This document shows positions 6,498 to 14,319 of a stretch of 14,398 nt of DNA, piece by piece. The stretch is from CAYLSV01 sp964386435 (GTDB lineage Bacteria; Planctomycetota; Phycisphaerae; Tepidisphaerales; Tepidisphaeraceae), in assembly GCA_964386435.1 (NCBI GenBank), contig CAYLSV010000091.1, positions 1-14,398 on the forward strand, in the 5' to 3' direction. The notes beneath the pieces were generated by a model. It was not told the origin of the DNA. It saw nothing but the letters and a program-made list of their open reading frames with translations, and did not search any database. A program made the position numbers and the translations under genes. Positions within the stretch are counted from its first letter, which is position 1. Each line of letters starts with the position of its first letter.

Positions 6498-8042
6498 CTA
6501 CGGCCCAATCCGGCCCAGCGGCTCAACGTCCCGACGCCGCGCCAGCCCAGACCCCACCGGCCCGATCGCGTGGAAAAGCCCGACCAGCGCCACCACGGCG
6601 ACACCCCAGCCGATCTCCGGGTGCACCGCCTCGGCGAACCCGAGCCAACTGCCGGACCATTCGTCGTTCTGCCGCAGCATCTGCGTGCCGGCGGTCAGCA
6701 GGGCGATGGCTGTGATCGTGATGTGCAGCAGCAGGCCGTGCAGCGACAGAACCGCCCACACCGCCGACAGCACGGCAGGCCAGAGGAAGTAGCGTTCGTG
6801 CATCTGTGGTAAAAATGCCGGGATCATCAGCCAGACAACGGTAATGGCGACGAGGAACCGCGGCTCGCGGCGCCGCCAGTAGGTTGCGGCGAGCACGCCG
6901 GCGAGCAAGCTGGCGGCGGCGATGATGAGCATCAGCCAGTGCCGCGTCTCGAGGCCCAGCCACGGCGTGTCGCGCTCGACGCCGAACATTTCGTGCAAAA
7001 CAGCCGGGAAGTTGCTCATCGGGCCGGGGGCCATTTGCGGGTACTGATCGGTGGGGGCCAGGAAGCCGACGGTGAGCCAGCCGAACGACCCGCCGCCAAG
7101 CCAGCCGCCGAGGAGCAGCGTTGGCCCGACGAGCGCCGCCCAAACCGGCCACAGCTTCGGCCGCCAAACGATTAGGCCAATGGGCAGCAGCACCAGCAGC
7201 GTCAGCCATTTCGCCGCCGTCGTCTCGAACGTCCAGGGTGCAGAGATGACGGTCCAGCTCAGCATCCAGCCGCCGACGAGCCCGACGACCGGCCGCCAGC
7301 CGCCGACGAAGATCGCGAAGACCGCCAGCGTCGGCACGAGTAGCAGCAGCTGCCCCTTCAGCATGGCCCCGACGCCGATGAGCACGCCCGCCGCCAGCCA
7401 CTGCTGCCGCGTCGTCGCCCAGACGGCCGTGATGAAGTAAGGCAGCAGCCACACGTCCCACTGCGGCCAACCGTGAGCGTTGAGGATGAGGGCCGGGTTC
7501 AGGAAGAACAGCCCCGCCGCCACGCTGCCGCCAAGGAGGCTGCCCGGCCGGGAGTTGCCGCACCGCCGCAGCCAGTCGGCGACGAGGCCGAACAACGCCA
7601 GCGCTGCCGTCGACTCCATGCCGAGGTTGAACAGCCGCATCGGGCCGGCCCGGTCGTCGGTGTAGTGCTCACCTCGCCGCACCGCTGAATCGTCCCGCCG
7701 CAGATCGGCCATCCACGAGCTCATCACGAGCAGCCGCAGCGGGGCGTAGTCGAGGCCCACCGGCCCGTCGCCGTCCCATCGCCCCAGCACGCGGTCGTAC
7801 GCCCCGCGGTACCCGCCGAAAAAGTCGCCCCACGGCAACGCATCCGCCGCCGCCACCTCACTCGCCTCGTGCCCCCAATCGACCACCCGGCCGCCCCAGT
7901 TCATGCCGTTGCGGATGTCCCACACAAACCGCACCGGCTCGCTCGCTTGCCAGCACCAGCCCCGCGCCATCACCCCGCCGACGCCGCTGCCGATCAGCAG
8001 CAGGCCGGTCAGCGTGAGCAGAATGGCTTCGCGTCGCCGCAT
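6498..8042 (-). CDS. Polytopic GT-C-like membrane glycosyltransferase
   Basis: The 514-aa protein has about 12-13 hydrophobic segments, the first at about residues 5-26. A hydrophilic, acidic loop of about 100 residues follows that segment and contains DYAPLRLLV (98-106). Three places resemble GT-C-fold transferases of the GT87 / DUF2029 / ALG6-like type: the acidic first outer loop, NAHGWPQWDVWLLPY (188-202) comparable to their 'GQwD' segment, and GVGAMLKGQLLLLVP (223-237). A late PQMHERYFLWP (412-422) matches the 'HERY' motif common near the last helices. Such enzymes use polyprenyl-phosphate sugars at the outer face of the membrane. Donor and acceptor cannot be told from sequence. The gene starts 45 nt after the kbl stop and is followed 9 nt on by pyrF. 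Family level is fairly sure; activity is inferred. Confidence 0.8.
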   Translation of the reverse strand: MRRREAILLTLTGLLLIGSGVGGVMARGWCWQASEPVRFVWDIRNGMNWGGRVVDWGHEASEVAAADALPWGDFFGGYRGAYDRVLGRWDGDGPVGLDYAPLRLLVMSSWMADLRRDDSAVRRGEHYTDDRAGPMRLFNLGMESTAALALFGLVADWLRRCGNSRPGSLLGGSVAAGLFFLNPALILNAHGWPQWDVWLLPYFITAVWATTRQQWLAAGVLIGVGAMLKGQLLLLVPTLAVFAIFVGGWRPVVGLVGGWMLSWTVISAPWTFETTAAKWLTLLVLLPIGLIVWRPKLWPVWAALVGPTLLLGGWLGGGSFGWLTVGFLAPTDQYPQMAPGPMSNFPAVLHEMFGVERDTPWLGLETRHWLMLIIAAASLLAGVLAATYWRRREPRFLVAITVVWLMIPAFLPQMHERYFLWPAVLSAVWAVLSLHGLLLHITITAIALLTAGTQMLRQNDEWSGSWLGFAEAVHPEIGWGVAVVALVGLFHAIGPVGSGLARRRDVEPLGRIGP

Positions 8043-8087
8043 GGCAGGCGGACGATAACGGCTACCTCAGAACACTTCACGCGAGAT

Positions 8088-9275
<1,188 letters not shown>

Positions 9276-9281
9276 GGGCAC

Positions 9282-9287
9282 ATGGTA
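9282..9287 (-). promoter_or_regulatory. -10-like TACCAT for kbl
   Basis: On the minus strand TACCAT lies 6 nt before the kbl ATG, the spacing expected for a leaderless transcript. The corresponding -35 region falls inside the large inverted repeat at 9293-9375 and has no clear consensus. Confidence 0.35.
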
Positions 9288-9292
9288 AGCGC

Positions 9293-9375
9293 TCGGACTG
9301 CGGTGCGTTGCACCGCAGCTACCCACAGTGCTTTGAGCATCGAAGGTAGCTGCGGTGCAACGCACCGCAGTCCGA
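9293..9375. repeat. REPIN-like inverted repeat: two 31-bp arms around a 21-nt loop
   Basis: The left arm (9293-9323) and right arm (9345-9375) are perfect reverse complements over 31 bp, separated by 21 nt (9324-9344). Each arm is also a hairpin: CTGCGGTGC and GCACCGCAG pair 9 bp around a 3-nt loop (stems at 9298-9318 and 9350-9370). Two oppositely oriented, self-palindromic units are the architecture of REP doublets (REPIN/BIME). The element fills nearly all of the 105-nt gap between the DUF502 stop and the kbl start. It could act as a transcript-end or stability structure for the upstream operon. No transposase (RAYT) lies in the window and no second copy is present. Confidence 0.85.
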
Positions 9376-9380
9376 ATGAA

Positions 9381-9962
9381 CTACGAAGAGGTTCTCAGTT
9401 CCGGCAGAAAGTTTCCCGTGCTGATGAGCGCCTTGAACACGTCCTCCACTGGCACGTCCAAATACGTCACCCGGTCCGCCGGCACAAACAGCAACCGGCC
9501 CGTCACCACGTTCGGCGTGTTGGGCACGAAGATCGCCACCAAGTCGTCCGCCCGCACCACGCCGTCGGAGAGCCCCAGCACCCGCGCCGGCCCCGCGCCG
9601 TCGCACGGCACCAGCGCGACCTTGGCGAACATCCCCTCGCCGCCGCCGGGGGCGTAGCTGACCTGCCGCCACGCGACGTAAAGCTCCCGCAGCACCGGCA
9701 CCTTTGACAGCACTTTGTCGAACTGCCGCAAGAACCACTGCCCGACCACGTTCGTCACCAGCAGCCCGACGGTGTAAACAACGGACACAATCAGCACCAG
9801 CGCCACCAACGCCAAGAGCCACGGCGGCAAAAACTCCCCCAGCACACGGCCCATGACCAGCCGCAGCTGCTGCTCCACCTGCACCACCACGTACACCGTC
9901 ACCGCCAACGGCAGCACCGCGAACAGCCCGGCCAGCAACGTCCGCCGCAGGTGCTGGGCCAC
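9381..9962 (-). CDS. DUF502 family inner-membrane protein
   Basis: The 193-aa protein has two strong membrane segments: LLAGLFAVLPLAVTVYVVVQV (about 9-29) and WLLALVALVLIVSVVYTVGLLVTNVVG (about 48-74). A soluble domain follows, with the family marks FLRQFDKVLSKVPVLRELYVAWRQV (about 77-101), ALVPCDGAG, VAIFVPNTPNVVTGRLLFVP and LDVPVEDVFKALISTGNF. These match DUF502 (PF04367) proteins, whose biochemical role is not established. The start is a GTG at 9962, only 2 nt after the TGA of the upstream STAS gene, so translation is almost certainly coupled and no separate promoter is needed. Co-expression with two STAS proteins suggests a membrane target or sensor for STAS-based signalling (inference). 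The TAG stop lies 5 nt from the inverted repeat at 9293-9375. Confidence 0.88.
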   Translation of the reverse strand: MAQHLRRTLLAGLFAVLPLAVTVYVVVQVEQQLRLVMGRVLGEFLPPWLLALVALVLIVSVVYTVGLLVTNVVGQWFLRQFDKVLSKVPVLRELYVAWRQVSYAPGGGEGMFAKVALVPCDGAGPARVLGLSDGVVRADDLVAIFVPNTPNVVTGRLLFVPADRVTYLDVPVEDVFKALISTGNFLPELRTSS

Positions 9963-9964
9963 GG

Positions 9965-10336
9965 TCAGGCCCCCAGTTTCTTGAGCGCTTTGGCTTCGTC
10001 GTCGAACAGATCGAGCGAGCGGTCCAGGCCGGTCATCTTGAGCAGCTGCCTCAGCCGCGGGCTGGGCTTGAGCAGAACAAAGTTGCCGCCGGGCACGGCG
10101 TTGAAGTGGGCCTTGAGCCGCACGAACTCGCCGAGCATGCTGCTGCTGACGCTCTCGACCGCCGACAGATCGAGCGCCACCCGCCGCTGCATCTTCTTAT
10201 CCAAGAGCTGCGCGATCCGCTCACTCAGCGGCTGGATCACCTCGGCGTCGAGCAGCGTCTTGGCCCGCACCCGCACCAGGCAGGCGTGGCCCTGCACCTC
10301 GACGTCGTACAACTGGCTGATGTCGCGACTCGGCAT
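9965..10336 (-). CDS. STAS-domain protein (anti-sigma-factor-antagonist-like), second of pair
   Basis: The 123-aa protein is a single STAS domain, the fold of SpoIIAA-type anti-anti-sigma factors that bind anti-sigma kinases and are controlled by serine phosphorylation. The signature strand-helix is VALDLSAVESVSSSMLGEFVR (from about residue 53). Aligned to SpoIIAA's MDSSGLG it gives VSSSMLG, so S65 sits at the phospho-acceptor position and the preceding Asp is Ser. The C-terminal part, NFVLLKPSPRLRQLLKMTGLD, is also typical. No RsbW/SpoIIAB-type kinase or PP2C phosphatase is nearby, so partners must lie elsewhere. The ATG is 10 nt after the upstream STAS stop; TAAGTT, made partly of that stop codon, lies 7 nt before it. 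The downstream DUF502 gene begins 2 nt after this stop. Confidence 0.88.
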   Translation of the reverse strand: MPSRDISQLYDVEVQGHACLVRVRAKTLLDAEVIQPLSERIAQLLDKKMQRRVALDLSAVESVSSSMLGEFVRLKAHFNAVPGGNFVLLKPSPRLRQLLKMTGLDRSLDLFDDEAKALKKLGA

Positions 10337-10346
10337 GACAAGTAAC

Positions 10347-10709
10347 TTAGCGACCGGTCAGGAACTTCATCGCCACCTTCTGGTCCGGCTTGATCGCCAG
10401 CACCTTGTGGAGCTTCATGATCTTCAAAAGCTGCTCCAGCCGCTCCCCGACGCCGCACAGCACCAGCTTGCCGCCCGAGACGCCCTCGCAGCGCTGGTTG
10501 ACCGCCAGCAGCACGCCGATCATTTGGCTGCTGATGTAGTCGACCTTCGAGAAATCGAGGATCATTTTCCGCCGGTCCTCGGTGTCGACGAGGTGGACCA
10601 GCCGTTCCCGGATCGACTCCAACACGTTCGGCTCCATCAGCGAGGCCGTCGTCAGCTCCACGACGCTCACGTCGCCAAATCGTTGCTCCGTCAGCGGGAG
10701 GTCAGGCAT
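10347..10709 (-). CDS. STAS-domain protein (anti-sigma-factor-antagonist-like), first of pair
   Basis: The 120-aa single-STAS protein is the probable first gene of the STAS-STAS-DUF502 unit. Landmarks are VSVVELTTASLMEP (about 14-27), the signature ILDFSKVDYISSQMIGVLLAV (from residue 50), and GKLVLCGVGERLEQLLKIMKL (from residue 80). The position equivalent to SpoIIAA's phospho-serine is S61 in ISSQMIG. Both paralogues share the 'SSxM(I/L)G' variant in place of the usual 'SSxGL', which hints at a common sub-family and perhaps hetero-association. Sequence identity between the two is low apart from the STAS core, so any duplication is old. The start ATG at 10709 is preceded by TATTCT with a 6-nt gap and by no Shine-Dalgarno site. 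Confidence 0.88.
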   Translation of the reverse strand: MPDLPLTEQRFGDVSVVELTTASLMEPNVLESIRERLVHLVDTEDRRKMILDFSKVDYISSQMIGVLLAVNQRCEGVSGGKLVLCGVGERLEQLLKIMKLHKVLAIKPDQKVAMKFLTGR

Positions 10710-10715
10710 GGCCGC

Positions 10716-10721
10716 AGAATA
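10716..10721 (-). promoter_or_regulatory. -10-like TATTCT for the STAS-STAS-DUF502 unit
   Basis: On the minus strand TATTCT is separated from the ATG at 10709 by 6 nt (gcggcc), placing the expected transcription start at the start codon. No clear -35 is seen. It suggests the STAS unit has its own promoter downstream of the octamer-repeat stem. Confidence 0.4.
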
Positions 10722-10747
10722 GGGGGCGGGAGCGAAGGAGGCGCGGA

Positions 10748-10830
10748 GGGACTATGGGACTGAGGGAAGAAGGGACCGAGTGTCTCGAAGTTCGGCCCTC
10801 TGTCCCTCAGTCCCTTCGTCCCTCGGTCCC
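10748..10830. repeat. Oppositely oriented tandem octamers forming a 25-bp imperfect stem
   Basis: On the plus strand 10748-10779 reads as four octamers: GGGACTAT, GGGACTGA, GGGAAGAA, GGGACCGA. On the minus strand 10830-10791 reads as five: GGGACCGA, GGGACGAA, GGGACTGA, GGGACAGA, GGGCCGAA. Positions 10756-10780 pair with 10806-10830 over 25 bp with one mismatch, one C-A pair and one G-T wobble, around a 25-nt loop. The right arm runs into the upstream gene and encodes its last residues GTEGRRD and its TGA. The stem could end or stabilise the glycosidase transcript; there is no U-rich tract after it. Confidence 0.75.
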
Positions 10831-12069
10831 TTCCACAACCACCACCACGTTCCCCGTCGCCGCCTTGCCCACGGCGTCGACCGCTTCGACGAACACGCGG
10901 TACTTGCCCGGCGGCAACTCGGCGGCGGTCGTGGCGGCGTTGCCCTCGGTCAGCAGGTAGCGGCTCTTGTCCTCGGCGTCGGGCTCAAATGCACCGAAGT
11001 TGTTGCCGCCACCGGTGACGGGGCGCAGTGCCCACTCGTAGGTCAGCGGCCCGCCCTCGGGGTCGGCGGCGAAGGCGGTGACGGTATGCGTCTCGCCGGC
11101 GTTGATCGTCACACCGCGGTCGCCGAGGTCGAGCAGTTGCGGGGCGAGGTTGTCCGGCCAGGTGCCAGTCCAGTGGCGGTGCAGCACGTCGACCGCCGCC
11201 ACCGTCCGGCCGCTTGGCGTGAACAGACCGAACCACGTCGCCGTCGCCTCTTGCTTCTGGCCCCACAAGAACGCGTAGCTGCCGAGGCAGTTCGGGTCGC
11301 TCTCCAGCGCCGCCAGCACCCGCCCGTAAATTGCGGCCTTCTCGGTGCTGGTCTGCTCCAGCGGCACGTCCTCGTACTTGGGCCGCTCCCACTGCCCGAG
11401 CGGGCCGAACTCGCCGACGAAGTACGGCTTGTCCCAACCCGCCTCGCTCAGCCGCCGCGGCAAGCTCTCGGCCCCGCCGTAGCTGTTGAGGCCCCACACG
11501 TCGATCAGCGGGGCGAACTCCGGGATCTTCTCGGCCGCCCCGTCGCCCATGTCGGCGGTGATCGTTACCACCGGGTGCGCGCCGTCCACCTCCTTGGCGA
11601 TGGCGGCGAGGTCGTTGACGTGCTTCCAGTATGTCGGCGTCGAGTTGCCCATCACCTCCGCCTCGTTGCCAATGCACCACATGAGCAGCGCCGGGTGGTC
11701 CTTGAATTGCTCGACGTGGCCGCGGAACTCATCGCGCTGCCGTTGCCGCAGGTCCGGGTCGTCGTAATTCACCTCCGGCCCCACGTGCTGCAGCCAGAAG
11801 CCGAGCGTCACGGCGACGCCCGCTTCCTCGGCGGCGTCGAGCACGGCGGGCGTGTCGGGGCCAATGCCCCAGGTCCGCGTCGCGTTGCCGCCCAGTTCCG
11901 CCAGCAGCGCCACATCGGCCGTGCCGCCGGCCCCACGGATTTCGAACGCCTCGCCGTCGCGCCGCAGCTCGAACCCGCCGCCGGGCGTTGCCTCGATGGT
12001 CACCGCTCCACCGTGGGCGACGGCAGCACACACGAGCAGGAACGCGGCGGCGAGGGCGGTCAGGTGCAT
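10807..12069 (-). CDS. Secreted clan GH-A glycosidase-like protein (GH2-type TIM barrel) with C-terminal Ig/PKD-like domain
   Basis: The 420-aa protein starts with a probable signal peptide (MHLTALAAAFLLVCAAVAHG, cleavage near 20-23), so it acts outside the cytoplasmic membrane. The barrel carries FEIRGAGGTADVALL (42-56), GNATRTWGI (61-69), LGFWLQHVGPE (89-99) and HPALLMWCIGNEAE (125-138). In HPALLMWCIGNE, N135-E136 fits the acid/base of clan GH-A. PYFVGEFGPLG (215-225) supplies the likely nucleophile E220. WGLNSYGG and SYAFLWGQKQEATATWFGLF line further strands. Residues about 308-415 form a beta-sandwich with AFAADPEGGPLTYEWAL, like PKD/Ig-type modules. The barrel is short and the N-terminal GH2 beta domains are lacking, so the substrate is unknown. 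The last seven residues come from an octamer repeat and may be a recent replacement. The start ATG is 7 nt after GACAAT. Confidence 0.82.
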   Translation of the reverse strand: MHLTALAAAFLLVCAAVAHGGAVTIEATPGGGFELRRDGEAFEIRGAGGTADVALLAELGGNATRTWGIGPDTPAVLDAAEEAGVAVTLGFWLQHVGPEVNYDDPDLRQRQRDEFRGHVEQFKDHPALLMWCIGNEAEVMGNSTPTYWKHVNDLAAIAKEVDGAHPVVTITADMGDGAAEKIPEFAPLIDVWGLNSYGGAESLPRRLSEAGWDKPYFVGEFGPLGQWERPKYEDVPLEQTSTEKAAIYGRVLAALESDPNCLGSYAFLWGQKQEATATWFGLFTPSGRTVAAVDVLHRHWTGTWPDNLAPQLLDLGDRGVTINAGETHTVTAFAADPEGGPLTYEWALRPVTGGGNNFGAFEPDAEDKSRYLLTEGNAATTAAELPPGKYRVFVEAVDAVGKAATGNVVVVVEGTEGRRD

Positions 12070-12076
12070 TTGGGCG

Positions 12077-12105
12077 ATTGTCGCCGAACCTCACGGTTCC
12101 GACAA
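12077..12105 (-). promoter_or_regulatory. Predicted promoter of the glycosidase-like gene
   Basis: On the minus strand TTGTCG (12105-12100; 4 of 6 to TTGACA), a 17-nt spacer and GACAAT (12082-12077) lie 7 nt before the ATG at 12069. The expected start site falls at the start codon. The -35 overlaps the -35 region that the divergent ruvA promoter would need. Confidence 0.4.
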
Positions 12106-12120
12106 GGGCCGTTCCGGCCG

Positions 12121-12126
12121 TAGGCT
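12121..12126 (+). promoter_or_regulatory. -10-like TAGGCT for ruvA
   Basis: TAGGCT lies 6 nt before the ruvA ATG at 12133. A weak -35 candidate TTCCGA (12097-12102) is 18 nt upstream. There is no Shine-Dalgarno site in the 63-nt divergent gap, so a leaderless transcript is plausible. Confidence 0.3.
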
Positions 12127-12132
12127 GGCTCC

Positions 12133-12768
12133 ATGATCAGCGGCATCACCGGCGAGCTTCAGGACGTGGGCGAGGACCGGGCGACGCTGGCCGTGGGGGC
12201 GATGACGCTCGAGCTGCTCGTGCCCGCGGCCGACGTGCCCATGCTCGAAGGGCTCATCGGGCAGCAGCGGACGTTCCACACCGTGATCCTCCTCGAAGGC
12301 GACCCCGGCGGCGGCAACCTGCAACCCCGCATGCTGGCGTTCAGCAGCGCGGCCGACCGGGCGTTCTTCGGCAGCTTCATCACCGTCAAGGGCATCGGCC
12401 CCCGCAAGGCGCTGCGGGCCATGACCGTGCCCGCCGGCGAGATCGCCGCCGCCGTGGAGGCCAAGGACGTCAAGGCCCTCATTAAACTCCCGCAGGTCGG
12501 CAAGCGGCTGGCCGAGACGATCATCGCCGAGCTCGCCGGAAAGCTCGGCCAGTTCGCCAGCGAGATCCGGGCCACGCCGACGGAAGCGTCGCCAAGCGGC
12601 CGGCGGTCGTCGGTGGAGGAGGACGCGATCAACACCCTCATGGCCCTGGGCGAACGCCGCGGCGAGGCGGAGAAGCTGCTGGAAGCCGTCACCCGCGACA
12701 GCGAGGTGCCGACACGGGTGGACGATCTGGTGCGGGTAATGCTTCAAGCCCGCACCCGACGCGGCTGA
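12133..12768 (+). CDS. ruvA: Holliday junction branch-migration subunit RuvA
   Basis: Binds four-way DNA junctions as a tetramer and loads the RuvB motor for branch migration in recombinational repair. The 211 aa fit the family. Domain I, an OB fold, opens with MISGITGELQDV and carries LLEGDPGG (53-60), where E55 and D57 sit at the acidic pin that separates strands in E. coli RuvA (E55/D56). Domain II has two helix-hairpin-helix motifs: VKGIGPRKALRAM (85-97) and LPQVGKRLAETIIAEL (119-134). Domain III (about 160-211) is the RuvB-contacting helical part, with VEEDAINTLMALGERRGEAEKLLEAV. The loop GDPGGGNLQPRMLAF is a little longer than in E. coli. Neither ruvB nor ruvC is adjacent; the gene stands alone between a divergent glycosidase and a DUF5009 gene. 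Confidence 0.95.
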   Translation: MISGITGELQDVGEDRATLAVGAMTLELLVPAADVPMLEGLIGQQRTFHTVILLEGDPGGGNLQPRMLAFSSAADRAFFGSFITVKGIGPRKALRAMTVPAGEIAAAVEAKDVKALIKLPQVGKRLAETIIAELAGKLGQFASEIRATPTEASPSGRRSSVEEDAINTLMALGERRGEAEKLLEAVTRDSEVPTRVDDLVRVMLQARTRRG

Positions 12769-12820
12769 GCGGCCCGAGCGTCGCGAGCGTCGCGGACTAC
12801 CACCGCCATCGAGTTTCTTC

Positions 12821-12826
12821 TATAAC
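12821..12826 (+). promoter_or_regulatory. -10-like TATAAC for the DUF5009 gene
   Basis: TATAAC, in a short A/T-rich patch that stands out from the GC-rich surroundings, lies 7 nt before the ATG at 12834. There is no Shine-Dalgarno site between them. The -35 region (about 12797-12804) is not convincing. Confidence 0.4.
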
Positions 12827-12833
12827 ATCACCG

Positions 12834-14318
12834 ATGCCTCCGCCCTCCGATCGCAGCGTGGCCCTCGATGCTTTGCGGGGGCTGGCGGTGCTCGGAATGT
12901 GCTTCAGCGGCATTCTGCCGGGCGGGCTGCCGAACTTCATGTACCACGGGTACTACCCGCAATTTCTGCCGGAGAAAGGTGTATTCGTAGAGCAGCCGAG
13001 CCGGTGGGTGTTTCAACCCGATTGGCCGGCGCTGACGTGGGTGGACGTGGTGTTCCCGGCGTTCCTGTTCGCCCTTGGCGCGGCCATCCCGCTGGCGCTG
13101 GCCAAGCGGCGGGAGGCGTCGGTGGGGCGGGCGGCGTTGCACGTCTTGGGGCGGTTCGGGCTGCTCGTGGCCTTCGCCGTGTACGCCAAACAGGTCACCG
13201 CTGGGTTCATCAGCGACACGCCGACGACGGCCACCTGGATCGTCGCGTTGCTCGCCATGCTCCCGGCCGCGGCCGTGCTCACTCGGTTGCCGAGGGCGTG
13301 GCCGACGTGGCTCTTCTGGACGATCCGCGGCCTCGGCTGGGCGGGCGCGATCGGGTTACTCACGTGGATCAACCACCGGCGGGAGGCCGCGTTCAGTTGG
13401 GGCGATCATGACATCATCATCCTGCTGCTGGCCCACTGCTACCTTGTCGCCGCGCTGCTGTGGCTGGCGCTGCCACGGCTGGGCTGGGTGCGGATTCTCA
13501 TATCGCTGCCGCTGATGTTGGTTGCTCACCACCAGGCCATTGGCGTCGACGCGTGGCGGACCTTCGGCGATGCCTTTGACAACTGGCTGCCCGGCAACGG
13601 GTGGCTGCGGTGGGGCGACGGGCTGCTCGATCTGTCGCCGCTGTGGAACGCGACGTGGTACAAGTTCCTGTGGATCGTCGTTCCGGCGACTTTGCTGGGC
13701 GACTGGCTGCTGGCGATGAAGCCGGGCAAGATCGGACGCCCGATCGCCGCGAGTCTGCTGCTCATCCTCGGCAGCGTCCTGGCGATCATCGGCCTGCGCC
13801 ACTACGGCTACGGCGGGTGGTGGCCGACACCGTGGACGGGCCTTGCCGCGTTGCCACCGGTGGCCGTGGCGGGATGGTTGGTGTGGCGGGATGGGCTGCT
13901 CCGCCGCGTGTGGTTGTACGCCTCGATCACGCTTGCGGTCGGGTTGCTGCTCGCCGTCCTGCCGGCGCACGACGGCTGGTTCGAGGGCGGCATCAGCAAG
14001 GGGCCGCCGTCGACGCTGTCGTGGTATCTGGTCAGCGCGGGACTGTCCGCGGCCCTGCTTCTGGCGCTGACGCTTTGGGCCGACGTCCGCCGCCTGCCGG
14101 GGTTGGGCGGGCTGGCCCTGGTCGGGCAGAACGCGCTGCTGGCGTACCTGGGCATCCGCAACCTGCTGGCCCCGATCGTGGCCTTCGGGCCGAACGCTTG
14201 GGTGGCATCGTTCGGTTGGTCGCGGTGGCCGATGACGGGTTGGGCGATGGTGAAGACGCTGGCGCTGGGGGTCGTGGTGGCGGGGCTCACGAAGCTGCGG
14301 GTGGTTTGGCGGGTTTGA
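12834..14318 (+). CDS. DUF5009 / HGSNAT-like polytopic membrane acyltransferase
   Basis: The 494-aa protein has about 10-12 hydrophobic segments. It opens with RSVALDALRGLAVLGMCF (7-24), the 'R-x3-LDxLRGxA' signature shared by DUF5009 and heparan-alpha-glucosaminide N-acetyltransferase (HGSNAT)-like proteins and by other membrane acyltransferases. TWVDVVFPAFLFALGAAIPLAL (68-89) is the next conserved block, matching the family's 'WVDLVFPxFLFxVGxxIP'. Late in the protein GGISKGPPSTLSWYL and LVGQNALLAYLGIRNLLAP also match. By analogy it may transfer an acyl group, perhaps acetyl, across the membrane to an amino sugar or other glycan; donor and acceptor are not shown by the sequence. It starts 65 nt after ruvA with its own -10-like hexamer. 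There is no signal peptide separate from the first helix. Confidence 0.85.
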   Translation: MPPPSDRSVALDALRGLAVLGMCFSGILPGGLPNFMYHGYYPQFLPEKGVFVEQPSRWVFQPDWPALTWVDVVFPAFLFALGAAIPLALAKRREASVGRAALHVLGRFGLLVAFAVYAKQVTAGFISDTPTTATWIVALLAMLPAAAVLTRLPRAWPTWLFWTIRGLGWAGAIGLLTWINHRREAAFSWGDHDIIILLLAHCYLVAALLWLALPRLGWVRILISLPLMLVAHHQAIGVDAWRTFGDAFDNWLPGNGWLRWGDGLLDLSPLWNATWYKFLWIVVPATLLGDWLLAMKPGKIGRPIAASLLLILGSVLAIIGLRHYGYGGWWPTPWTGLAALPPVAVAGWLVWRDGLLRRVWLYASITLAVGLLLAVLPAHDGWFEGGISKGPPSTLSWYLVSAGLSAALLLALTLWADVRRLPGLGGLALVGQNALLAYLGIRNLLAPIVAFGPNAWVASFGWSRWPMTGWAMVKTLALGVVVAGLTKLRVVWRV

Positions 14319-14319
14319 A

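Noticed and set aside
9276..9365. 30-residue N-terminal extension of Kbl
   Set aside because: The extension is translated from the REPIN-like inverted repeat and has no homology to Kbl. The ATG at 9275 gives a 395-aa protein whose PLP lysine is K244, as in E. coli.
10780..12123. Open frame of 447 codons antisense to the glycosidase-like gene
   Set aside because: It has no signal peptide or domain pattern, whereas the sense product has a signal peptide, both catalytic glutamates and a C-terminal module.
12776..12793. Tandem 9-mer GAGCGTCGC x2 after ruvA as a binding site or repeat array
   Set aside because: Only two copies in GC-rich DNA, without symmetry or other support.
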